This document shows positions 34,281 to 42,006 of a stretch of DNA of 64,000 nt, piece by piece. The translations under genes were made by a program, and so were the position numbers. This DNA is from Aquilonibacter sp963703325 (lineage in GTDB: Bacteria > Vulcanimicrobiota > Vulcanimicrobiia > Vulcanimicrobiales > Vulcanimicrobiaceae): the NCBI GenBank assembly GCA_963703325.1, contig OY969805.1, positions 310,001-374,000 of the forward strand, read 5' to 3'. How positions within the stretch are numbered: the first letter of the stretch is position 1; each line of letters begins with the position of its first letter. The notes below the pieces were generated by a model. It ran no database searches and was not told where the DNA came from. It saw only the letters and a list, made by a program, of their open reading frames with translations.

Positions 34281-35868
34281 AGACCACGACGAGCCCATCA
34301 TGAAACGGCGGCGCGATCAGATTCGGAAAGAATTCCTTGCCGGTGAGAATTGCCCGGTTCGCGGGCGGTAACGAGGTCAGCGCGCCGGTTGGGCCAAGCA
34401 GACTCTGCACCGGATTCACGCCGAGAAACGCAGCAAAGAGCGACGACACCGGCGGCAAGGCGGCAACTTGATGCGCGACATTGTACGGCACGTCTTCGGC
34501 CTGCAACCCAGACGCCAGCGTGGCCGGCAAGCGGCTCGCCAGACCAGCGATCATCAGTGAGAAAAACACGCCGATCGAGAGCAAATTTCCCGAATTTTGA
34601 AAGGTCGCGCGCATGCCCGAGGCAACGCCGCGTCGCGCCGGCGGAACGCTGCCCATGATCGACGACGTGTTTGGAGCGCCGAACATGCCCACGCCGATGC
34701 CGTTGATCGCAAGCAGCGCCGCAAACATCCAATAGGTGAAGTCGACCGGTAAGAGCATCAAGCCGATGAAGCTGCTCCCGAAAACCAACATGCCGGTCGT
34801 AGCAAATGCGCGCGAACCGAGACGATCGGAGAGGATTCCCGAGATCGGACCCGCGACGAGAAAACCGGCGGATAGCGGCAGCATAAAGATCCCCGCCCAC
34901 AGCGGCGTAACTTCGTAATCGTAGCCATGCAGCGGGAGCCAGATACCCTGCAGCCAGATGACGAGCATGAACTGCAGGCCGCCGCGCGCGACCGACGCCG
35001 CAAGCGCGGCGATGACCCCGGCCGTAAACGGACGAATGCGGAAAAGCGCGAGCTGAAACATCGGCTCCGCAACCCGTTGCTCGATCACGACAAACGCAAC
35101 GAGCAAGGCGGTGCCGAAACTCAGTAAGCCGAGCGTCGACGGGCTCGTCCAGCCCATCGTATGACCGTCATACGGACGGATAGCCGACGTAATCGCGATC
35201 AAGATCGCGCTCAGTCCGACAGCAAACGTGCCGTTGCCCCACCAATCGATGCTGCCACGCTCGTGGCTGCCGGTCTCGCGCAGGTTTCGATACGCCCAGA
35301 TCGTTCCGAACACGCCGACGGGCACATTCACCCAGAACACCGCGCGCCAATCGATGATCGCAAGCACGCCACCTGCGACGAGCCCAATGAACTGGCCGGC
35401 AAGTGCGGCGATCTGATTGATGCCGAGTGCCAGTCCGCGTTGATTCGCCGGAAAAGCATCGGTGAGAATCGCAGCCGAATTGGCGGTGAGGATCGACCCG
35501 CCGAGCGCTTGCAGCAACCGCCAACCGATCAACCACAACGCGCCGTGGCCGCCGCTAAACGGATCGAATGAGAGCAGCACCGAGGCGGCCGTAAAGACGA
35601 CAAAGCCCGCGTTGTAAATGCGGACGCGGCCGTACATGTCGCCCAGACGCCCGAGCGTAACCACGAGCACCGCCTGCACGAGCAGATACCCGATGATCAT
35701 CCACAGCAGGTAGCTGACGTTTCCCGGGGCCAGCGGATCGAGATGAATGCCGCGGAAGATCGCCGGCAGGGAGATGATGACGATCGACCCGTCGAGGGTC
35801 GACATAAATACGGCGAGGGTTGTGTTCGAGAGCGCTACCCATTTGTAGCGCGAGTCGTCCGACCGCAA
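34192..35868 (-). CDS. DHA2-type MFS drug/proton antiporter (14 TM)
   Basis: A 558-aa major facilitator protein with about 14 hydrophobic helices. The N-terminal helix carries FMSTLDGSIVIISLPAIF, the D-x-T-x-V motif of DHA2 exporters; LGRLGDMYGRVRIYN is motif A. The repeat of FAL-type helices in the second half fits multidrug exporters of the EmrB/QacA group. The start is TTG at 35868, directly abutting the trxB stop, with no closer ATG before the first helix. Co-transcription with trxB is likely. The substrate is unknown. Confidence 0.85.
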   Translation of the reverse strand: MRSDDSRYKWVALSNTTLAVFMSTLDGSIVIISLPAIFRGIHLDPLAPGNVSYLLWMIIGYLLVQAVLVVTLGRLGDMYGRVRIYNAGFVVFTAASVLLSFDPFSGGHGALWLIGWRLLQALGGSILTANSAAILTDAFPANQRGLALGINQIAALAGQFIGLVAGGVLAIIDWRAVFWVNVPVGVFGTIWAYRNLRETGSHERGSIDWWGNGTFAVGLSAILIAITSAIRPYDGHTMGWTSPSTLGLLSFGTALLVAFVVIEQRVAEPMFQLALFRIRPFTAGVIAALAASVARGGLQFMLVIWLQGIWLPLHGYDYEVTPLWAGIFMLPLSAGFLVAGPISGILSDRLGSRAFATTGMLVFGSSFIGLMLLPVDFTYWMFAALLAINGIGVGMFGAPNTSSIMGSVPPARRGVASGMRATFQNSGNLLSIGVFFSLMIAGLASRLPATLASGLQAEDVPYNVAHQVAALPPVSSLFAAFLGVNPVQSLLGPTGALTSLPPANRAILTGKEFFPNLIAPPFHDGLVVVFSVAIALSIVAAAASMMRGPEKRSPVQDR

Positions 35869-36810
35869 CTAACTTGCCACGGTCTCTTTAATCGTAAACT
35901 CCAGCGCTTCGAGATATCTCTCGGCATCCATCGCCGCTCGGCATCCCGCGCCTGCGGCAGTAATCGCTTGTTTGTAGCGGATGTCGTTCACATCGCCCGC
36001 GACAAAGACCCCGTCGATGTTGGTTTCCGTACCGTCGGGTGACATGATGTAGCCCATCTCGTCGAGATCGAGCTGACCTTTGAAAATCCCGGTGTTCGGC
36101 GTATGGCCGATCGCAATGAAGAGCGCGTCTGCTTCGTACTCCATAACGCTGTTGTCGTACACGTTGCGCAACTTCAAACCGGTCATATGCGTTTCGCCCA
36201 GCACCTCATCGACGACCGTGTTCCAAATAAAGTCGATCTTCGGATGGGAGCGCGAGCGCGCGGCCATGATCTTGCTGGCTCGCAGCCCCTCGCGGCGATG
36301 AATCACGGTAACCTTGCGGCCGAAGCGGGTCAGGAAGAGCGCTTCTTCCATCGCGGAATCGCCACCGCCGACAACCACGATGTGCTTTTCGCGGAAGAAC
36401 GCGCCGTCGCACGTCGCGCACGTCGAGACGCCGCGACCGCGCAGCTTCTCCTCGCCTGGGATGTCGAGCCAACGCGCGCTTGCGCCGGTCGCAACGATCA
36501 CCGTCTTGGCATGGTACTCTTCGTCGGCAGTACGCACCACAAACGGTCGCCTCGAAAAATCGACCGCGGTTGCATCGACGTTTTCAACGCGCGCACCGAA
36601 ACGCTCGGCTTGCTCGCGAAACTTGATCATCAGATCGGGTCCTAAGATGCCTTCGGGAAAACCGGGATAATTCTCGACCTCGGTGGTGAGCATCAACTGG
36701 CCGCCGTAGAGGCCGCCGGCCAGCACTCGCGGCTGCAAATTTGCGCGCGCCGCATAGATTGCGGCGGTCAGCCCGGCGGGCCCGGATCCGATAATGAGCA
36801 CTCGTTCCAT
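35869..36810 (-). CDS. trxB: Thioredoxin reductase
   Basis: A 313-aa low-molecular-weight thioredoxin reductase, cytoplasmic, passing electrons from NADPH through FAD and a disulphide to thioredoxin. FAD motif IIGSGPAGLTAAIYAAR at the start; redox-active CATC at C131/C134; NADPH motif VVGGGDSAMEEALFL; and VFVAGDVNDIRYKQAITAAGAG near the end. Length is standard. It is divergent from the HTH-hydrolase fusion (59 bases between starts). No thioredoxin gene is nearby. Confidence 0.95.
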   Translation of the reverse strand: MERVLIIGSGPAGLTAAIYAARANLQPRVLAGGLYGGQLMLTTEVENYPGFPEGILGPDLMIKFREQAERFGARVENVDATAVDFSRRPFVVRTADEEYHAKTVIVATGASARWLDIPGEEKLRGRGVSTCATCDGAFFREKHIVVVGGGDSAMEEALFLTRFGRKVTVIHRREGLRASKIMAARSRSHPKIDFIWNTVVDEVLGETHMTGLKLRNVYDNSVMEYEADALFIAIGHTPNTGIFKGQLDLDEMGYIMSPDGTETNIDGVFVAGDVNDIRYKQAITAAGAGCRAAMDAERYLEALEFTIKETVAS

Positions 36811-36869
36811 GATTGCTTGGCCTTCGACCCGTCGGCAGTGGCTCCCGGTTGCGCGGCGAAGAGGCCGGC

Positions 36870-37712
36870 ATGAGCAGCTGGCCGGATATCCCGCTCGAGG
36901 ACACCTTCGGTGACGTGTTGCGTAAGGCGATGCGAGGGAACCGTGTAACGGCTGCCGCGCTCGCGTCGCAGACGGGAATCCGCGCAGGAGATATCGACGC
37001 GTGGCTAGCCGATAACGGCACCGCGAGCGCCGAGCAAGCGCGAACGCTAGCGCGTGCGCTCAAACTCAACCCGGAGCGGTTGGTCGAGCGAGCCGCCGAG
37101 ACGTTCTATCCGCCATCGGTCGCGATGCGCGACGTGGAGCAGCATACGCAGGATTCGCAACCGCAGAGCAACGGCTATGTGATCTTCCGCGGCGACCGCA
37201 AACGCGCAGCGCTCGTCGATCCCGCGGGCAACCCCCAGCGGCTGCTGCGTCTCTTACGCGACGGCGAATACGATCTAGAATACATCCTCATCACGCACAA
37301 GCACGCCGATCATTGCGGCGCCGCGCAAGCCGTTGCCGAGGCATACCCTCATGCAAAGATCGTGATGCACCCGCTCGACGTTCACGCGATCGGCTCGCTC
37401 GGCGCCGACGCGCTCGCTGCGAGCGACGGCACGGTGCTGCCCTTCGGCGACGGCGCCGAGATTCGCGTGCTGCATACGCCCGGCCATACCGATGGCTCGG
37501 TCTGTTATCTCGTCGACTCGACGGTCTTTACTGGAGACATTCTCTTCTCGGGCAGCGTCGGCGGCGCGTACGGTGATAAGAGCACGTATGAAGACATACT
37601 ACGTAACGTGCGGACAAAGCTCTTCACGCTGCCCGAAGAGACGGCTATCATGCCCGGGCACGGGCCACCCTCAACGGTCGAGACCGAACGCGCGCACGAC
37701 CCGTTCTTTTAG
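36870..37712 (+). CDS. HTH domain fused to metallo-beta-lactamase-fold hydrolase
   Basis: A 280-aa protein. Residues about 12-72 resemble a Cro/C1-type helix-turn-helix (VTAAALASQTGIRAGDIDAWL, then ASAEQARTLARALKL). Residues 100-280 are a glyoxalase II-like metallo-beta-lactamase domain with HKHADH at 143-148, HTPGHTDGSV, FTGDILF and the late MPGHGP. A 25-residue linker joins the two. The ATG at 36870 is used; an upstream in-frame ATG-like start (36813) lacks domain support. It is divergent from trxB. The MBL part probably hydrolyses a thioester or persulphide; the role of the HTH is unknown. Confidence 0.8.
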   Translation: MSSWPDIPLEDTFGDVLRKAMRGNRVTAAALASQTGIRAGDIDAWLADNGTASAEQARTLARALKLNPERLVERAAETFYPPSVAMRDVEQHTQDSQPQSNGYVIFRGDRKRAALVDPAGNPQRLLRLLRDGEYDLEYILITHKHADHCGAAQAVAEAYPHAKIVMHPLDVHAIGSLGADALAASDGTVLPFGDGAEIRVLHTPGHTDGSVCYLVDSTVFTGDILFSGSVGGAYGDKSTYEDILRNVRTKLFTLPEETAIMPGHGPPSTVETERAHDPFF

Positions 37713-38557
37713 ACGGTCATTTTCAAGATTGCAGACGCGATGTCGTCGAGGTTGGTTTCAAGCGCGAAGTGGCCGGTGTCCAACAATCGGACATCGGCAT
37801 CGGGGACGTCTCGCTTAAACGCCTCGGCGCCCGCCGGAATGAAGAAGGGGTCGTTCTTTCCCCACATGGCCAGCAGTGGCGGCCGGTGCGTTCGGAGATA
37901 CTGCTGATACAGCGGATAACGCGCGATGTTCGATTTGTAGTCGAGTTTGAGGTCGGTCTGAATATCCATCATCCCCGGGCGCGCGAGCAGCGCCGCATCT
38001 AGCCAATAGGCCTCGGGCTCGATGCCGGCGGGATCGCTCACGCCCCGAAAATACGACTCGCGGACACCATCGAGCGACATGCGATCTTTGATACTCTCAC
38101 GAATGGCCGTCGACGGTTGCGCCCAGTAGGCACGCAACGGTGCCCAAGGAGCGTCACCCAGGCCCTCCTCATAGGCATTGCCGTTCTGCGAAACGATTGC
38201 GGAAATGCTCCCCGGATTGGCGACGGCCAGATTGAAACCAACGGGCGCGCCGTAATCGAACACGTACATCGCAAAGCGCCGCAGCGAAAGCTCTTTCACA
38301 AAGCCCGCAATCGCCTCGGTCAGAGCGGCGAACGTAAACTGGTAGCCTGCTTCGACCGTCGTGAATCCGAACGAGGGCAGATCGGGTGCAATCAGATGAA
38401 ATCGGTCTGCAAGCTTCGGCATCAAGTGACGGAAATAGTGCGACGAGTTTGCGAAACCGTGGAGCAGCAAGAGAACCGGGTGTCCGGCTGTACCCGCTTC
38501 ACGGTAGAAGACGTTCGCGGGGCCAATTTTGACAATCGAATGACGGACGATTGGCAT
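37709..38557 (-). CDS. Alpha/beta hydrolase
   Basis: A 282-aa alpha/beta hydrolase of the haloalkane dehalogenase/epoxide hydrolase-like group. LLLLHGFANSSHYF is the oxyanion-hole strand. The nucleophile elbow appears as YVFDYGAPVGF, where Asp replaces Ser, as in dehalogenases and epoxide hydrolases. The acid and histidine are in AMWGKNDPFF and LDTGHFALE. The cap region lies between. The ATG ending at 38557 is chosen; the frame extends upstream without homology. It overlaps the HTH-hydrolase gene by 4 bases (convergent). The substrate is unknown. Confidence 0.83.
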   Translation of the reverse strand: MPIVRHSIVKIGPANVFYREAGTAGHPVLLLLHGFANSSHYFRHLMPKLADRFHLIAPDLPSFGFTTVEAGYQFTFAALTEAIAGFVKELSLRRFAMYVFDYGAPVGFNLAVANPGSISAIVSQNGNAYEEGLGDAPWAPLRAYWAQPSTAIRESIKDRMSLDGVRESYFRGVSDPAGIEPEAYWLDAALLARPGMMDIQTDLKLDYKSNIARYPLYQQYLRTHRPPLLAMWGKNDPFFIPAGAEAFKRDVPDADVRLLDTGHFALETNLDDIASAILKMTV

Positions 38558-38580
38558 CCAAATGTCCTCTTGTAAATCGC

Positions 38581-38922
38581 TTACCGTGAGGCTCGGGGCA
38601 CGACCAGCCGGGAGCCATCGCTTCCGGTGATTACGGCGCCGCTGGAATGCGGGGCATCCTCGGTCTCGCGAATCAATTCGAACTGGACCACGATGCTGCC
38701 GGACTTTGGAATCACTTCGGACACTTTCGTCGGCGAGCAGACGCGCATATCGCAAAAGGCGGCGATCCATCCCTGCGCAACGCCGCTCGTGCTCAAATGA
38801 ACGGTCGTACCGGGCTTCCCGGAGACCGTCAAGCGATACTTGGCCGCGGCTTCGGTCGCCGTCGGCAGATCGCCGCCGCTCCAAGGTGAAATTCCAATTG
38901 TGGCAAGAACGAGTGGGAACAT
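38581..38922 (-). CDS. Small exported hypothetical protein
   Basis: A 113-aa protein with a short hydrophobic start (MFPLVLATIGI) that may be a signal peptide, followed by a compact beta-rich domain with two cysteines four residues apart (FCDMRVC) that could form a disulphide in the periplasm. No family is recognised. It lies 23 bases upstream of the alpha/beta hydrolase and 13 bases after the ABC permease, so the three are probably co-transcribed. Confidence 0.5.
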   Translation of the reverse strand: MFPLVLATIGISPWSGGDLPTATEAAAKYRLTVSGKPGTTVHLSTSGVAQGWIAAFCDMRVCSPTKVSEVIPKSGSIVVQFELIRETEDAPHSSGAVITGSDGSRLVVPRASR

Positions 38923-38935
38923 GTGATCCTTTCGG

Positions 38936-39718
38936 TTACGTGCGCAACTTATACCCGACGGCCATCAGCCGTAACGCGATCGCGAGCGAAATGAGCGCGA
39001 GAAGTGCGATTGCGCCGAGCGAGACCGGCAGCGCCAAGTAGCTGCTTCCCGTATAACTATACCGGAAGGCATCGATCGTGTAGAAGATCGGATTGAAGAG
39101 TTCGAGTCGTTGCAGCAGCGGCGGCAGCATCTGCGCCGACGTAAACACGCCCCCGACGAAGGTGAGCGGGGTAATAACGAAAGTGTTCAATACGGCTAGG
39201 TGATCGAACTTCTCGGCAACCAATCCGAAGATGATGCCAAGCGACGAGAATAGTACCGAGACAATCGTCAAGACGGTGAAATAGAGCCACCAATCCTGAG
39301 GCCAGGTGTGCACCAGCACCGCGCCGAGCAGGGTGATCAGCGCCGCGATGAAATAGGCCCGAACGAGCGAACCCAGTACGTAGCCGAAGACCATCTCGAA
39401 CGCCGACATCGGCGCGATCAGCATCTCCTGAATCGAGTTCATGAAGCGGCCTTGGAAAACCGAGCTCGAGCATTCGCCGTACGACGAGTCGATCGTTTGC
39501 AGCATGATCAGCCCGGGAATGAGAAACTGAGCATAGCTCACACCTTGCACGCTCTTGATGCTGCTGCCTAGCGCAAGGCCGAAGACGAAGACGTACAGCA
39601 GCGTCGAGATGATTGGCGGCCAGATCACCTGGTTGATGATCTTGAGGCTGCGAATCATCTCGCGCTTGATCAGCGTCCACAGTGCGACACTGTTGAAACG
39701 CGGAGCCGTAGCGATCAT
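38936..39718 (-). CDS. ABC-2 type transporter permease
   Basis: A 260-aa ABC-2 permease with six predicted helices, of the DrrB/NodJ/YadH type that exports drugs, lipids or polysaccharide. Recognisable segments are REMIRSLKIINQVIWPPIISTLLYVFVFG near the N-terminus and the conserved central QEMLIAPMSAFEMVFGYVLG. NTFVITPLTFVGGVFTS lies in the fifth helix. It begins in a 4-base overlap (ATGA) with the ATPase gene. The upstream open frame is ignored. Confidence 0.85.
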   Translation of the reverse strand: MIATAPRFNSVALWTLIKREMIRSLKIINQVIWPPIISTLLYVFVFGLALGSSIKSVQGVSYAQFLIPGLIMLQTIDSSYGECSSSVFQGRFMNSIQEMLIAPMSAFEMVFGYVLGSLVRAYFIAALITLLGAVLVHTWPQDWWLYFTVLTIVSVLFSSLGIIFGLVAEKFDHLAVLNTFVITPLTFVGGVFTSAQMLPPLLQRLELFNPIFYTIDAFRYSYTGSSYLALPVSLGAIALLALISLAIALRLMAVGYKLRT

Positions 39719-40362
39719 GCGCGGGTCAACTCCAGGAAGACGTCCTGCAAGCTGGCGCCGTCGGCGATGAGCTCCTGCGTCGGCTTTTGGGCCACGATCC
39801 GGCCTTGGCGAATGATCGCGATGTTCTTGCAGAGCTCTTCGGCTTCTTCGAGGTAATGCGTGGTGAGAAAAATCGTCAGCCCGTCGCCGTTGAGTTCGCG
39901 CAGCAGATCCCACAACTCCAGGCGCAGTTCGACGTCGACGCCCGCCGTCGGCTCGTCGAGAATCACCAGCTGCGGCTCGTGGATCAATGCGCGAGCAAGC
40001 GTAAGGCGCCGCTTCATGCCGCCGGACAGTTTGGTATATTCTTGGTGCGCCTTCGACGAAAGGCCGAAGCGATCGAGCAGCATGTCGGCACGCGCCCGAA
40101 CCGCCGGACCGCGCAAGCCGAAGTAGCCGGCCTGAAAGATCAAGACCTCACGAATCGAGAGATAGCGATCGAAGTTGTACTCTTGCGGCGCAAGCCCGAT
40201 TGCGCGGCGTGCCTCGCGCCACTGCTCGCGATTGTCGTAGCCAAAAACCTTGATCGAGCCCGCATCGGCCTTCGCAAGCCCGACGATCGCGTTGATCGTC
40301 GTCGTCTTGCCGGCGCCGTTGGGGCCCAGAAAACCGAAGAATTCGCCGGATTCAACGCGCAA
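39715..40362 (-). CDS. ABC-2 transporter ATP-binding protein (N-terminus probably extends upstream)
   Basis: ATPase partner of the permease. Walker A GPNGAGKTT, Q-loop APQEYNF, signature LSGGMKRR, Walker B LVILDEPTAG and the H-loop TTHYLEE are all present. The first canonical start (TTG, complement of 40360-40362) lies 24 codons after the natural family N-terminus. The frame upstream reads AIDHLVKRYGDFTAVDDVSL, including the A-loop tyrosine, back into the end of the phosphoesterase gene, but contains no ATG, GTG or TTG. Either a rare start (ATT at about 40422 or 40446) is used, or a base is wrong. Given as 215 aa from TTG; the real protein is probably about 235 aa. Confidence 0.8.
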   Translation of the reverse strand: MRVESGEFFGFLGPNGAGKTTTINAIVGLAKADAGSIKVFGYDNREQWREARRAIGLAPQEYNFDRYLSIREVLIFQAGYFGLRGPAVRARADMLLDRFGLSSKAHQEYTKLSGGMKRRLTLARALIHEPQLVILDEPTAGVDVELRLELWDLLRELNGDGLTIFLTTHYLEEAEELCKNIAIIRQGRIVAQKPTQELIADGASLQDVFLELTRA

Positions 40363-40433
40363 CGAAACGTCGTCAACGGCAGTGAAGTCCCCATAACGTT
40401 TGACGAGATGATCGATGGCAATCGCGGGTTGTG

Positions 40434-41162
40434 CTACGGTACAAATCCCTTCAGGCGCCGGTAGCGGTGACGTCGCAGGGTGGCGATCAACTCACCACTC
40501 CCCGGAATCCCGCAATCGGCCAGTTGGGTTGCAACTTTCTTCACATCGAACTCGACCCGGCGGTGTTTGACTTCCCAGCCGCCGACTCGCTCGGTGAAAA
40601 TCGCATAGCATGCGCGGGCGTCGCCGTCCTTGGGCAAGCCCGCGGAGGCAACATTAACCAGCATCTTGCCGCGCCAAATCCGCACGTAGGGCAAATGTAA
40701 GTGGCCGAACGCAATCGCCGTCGCATGCTCGTCACCGATCAGCCGCTCGAGAACGCCATCCTCGGCATCCGGCCAGAGATGCTCGTCGTCGTTGGCCGGA
40801 TTGGCATGCACGATGAGCAACTGATTGTCATCTTCACCGATGCGAATCGCAAAGGGCAAATCGTTGAGCCATGACAACCATTTCTCGCCGAGGTCACGCC
40901 GGGTCCACTCGAGTTGCGCATGCTCGGGAGTCTCGAATTTTTCGGCTCCGGGCGCGGCCAGATAGCGGTCGGTGTTGCCACGGATCGATTGCGCGCCGAC
41001 CTCTTCGAGCCGCTGCAGCACTTTTTTGGGCTTGGGACCGTCGATGCACAGATCGCCCGCAGCGATGATCGCATCGGCGCCACCTTGCGCGTGCAAATCA
41101 GCCAAACAGGCATCGAGCCCGACGAGATTTCCGTGAATGTCGGAGACGACGGCGACGCGCAT
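40434..41162 (-). CDS. YfcE/MJ0936-type metallophosphoesterase
   Basis: A 242-aa calcineurin-like phosphodiesterase. The five metal-binding blocks are visible: SDIHGN at the start, AAGDLCIDGP, RGNTDRY, IVHANP (His) and FGHLHLPY. Length is typical of the cytoplasmic phosphodiesterase group. Its 3' end abuts or overlaps the probable real start of the ABC ATPase, so it is part of the same transcript. The substrate is unknown. Confidence 0.87.
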   Translation of the reverse strand: MRVAVVSDIHGNLVGLDACLADLHAQGGADAIIAAGDLCIDGPKPKKVLQRLEEVGAQSIRGNTDRYLAAPGAEKFETPEHAQLEWTRRDLGEKWLSWLNDLPFAIRIGEDDNQLLIVHANPANDDEHLWPDAEDGVLERLIGDEHATAIAFGHLHLPYVRIWRGKMLVNVASAGLPKDGDARACYAIFTERVGGWEVKHRRVEFDVKKVATQLADCGIPGSGELIATLRRHRYRRLKGFVP

Positions 41163-41168
41163 CTATCG

Positions 41169-41996
41169 TCAGTCGCGTTTGAGCGCTAGCGCCAAAAGCG
41201 ACGGGGAAAGGCCCACTTTCTCAAAATCGTAGAGATCGATACCTTCGACCACGATGCCCGCCTTACGCAGGCGCGCGAGCGCATAACGGTAGCGCACGTC
41301 GGCGATCACGTGATGCTCGCCCAAGCAAATCACTCCGGCGGCGCGTTCTTCGCCTTGCTCGAGTTCAATCGTGCGAAAGCCGGCAAAGGCGCGTACGTCC
41401 GCTTTGTCGGGCGCAATAACCACGGTGTCGCGCGCGACAGCCGCCGCGACCGACCGCAGCGACGATGTTCCGGCTGCAAGCGCAACCTCGACGACCTCGA
41501 ATCCGTGTGCGCGCGCAACGGTGGCAAAGCCGGCGCGGCCGAGATCATTGCCTCGCGCGCTCACGCCCAAGAATGCGGTGCGCTCGACGAGCAGCACGTC
41601 GCCGCCATCGAGCAATCCAGGCGCAGCGATCATACCGGCGAGCGGAATGTCCAAGCGCGAACACTCGTTTTCGAAGCGATCCGCTTCGGCGCGTCGCGAC
41701 ATCGCGCTCGGCCGCATCACGAACGCGCCGTCCTCAAAGACGACGGCGGCGTCGCCGATCGCCGTCTCATATGGATCCTCGCCGCGCGGCTCGAGCACGA
41801 TCGTCTCGACGCCGAAATACTCGAGCGTCTTACGCAAAATCTCGTGTTGCTCGAGCGCACGCGAGTACACCGCGCCCGGCTCGCCCGGTAACGGTTTAGC
41901 ATGCTCGAGCGTTGCAGCCGGCCTCATTAAAATCGCGGCGCGCAACTTACCGGTGGGAGTACCCACCAGGCGAGGACCAAAATCGATCGTCGTCAT
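41169..41996 (-). CDS. DDAH/arginine deiminase-superfamily protein lacking catalytic residues
   Basis: A 275-aa protein with the overall dimethylarginine dimethylaminohydrolase architecture: early MRPAATLEHAKP, middle GDAAVVFEDGAFVMRP, and LLDGGDVLLVERTAFLGVSARGN. In active members a His (HLKS motif) and a C-terminal Cys perform catalysis. Here the corresponding positions read SSLRS (residues 178-182) and LSPSLLALAL (263-272), and the only cysteines are C112 and C224. It is therefore probably not a classical hydrolase. The start is the ATG ending at 41996 with SD-like AAGAAG; an upstream frame is discounted. Confidence 0.65.
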   Translation of the reverse strand: MTTIDFGPRLVGTPTGKLRAAILMRPAATLEHAKPLPGEPGAVYSRALEQHEILRKTLEYFGVETIVLEPRGEDPYETAIGDAAVVFEDGAFVMRPSAMSRRAEADRFENECSRLDIPLAGMIAAPGLLDGGDVLLVERTAFLGVSARGNDLGRAGFATVARAHGFEVVEVALAAGTSSLRSVAAAVARDTVVIAPDKADVRAFAGFRTIELEQGEERAAGVICLGEHHVIADVRYRYALARLRKAGIVVEGIDLYDFEKVGLSPSLLALALKRD

Positions 41997-42006
41997 CTTC
42001 TTTCGC

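Noticed and set aside
36813..36869. N-terminal extension of the HTH-hydrolase protein from 36813
   Set aside because: The extra 19 residues are Gly/Arg-rich without domain support and would leave only 2 bases to the divergent trxB start; ATG 36870 is preferred.
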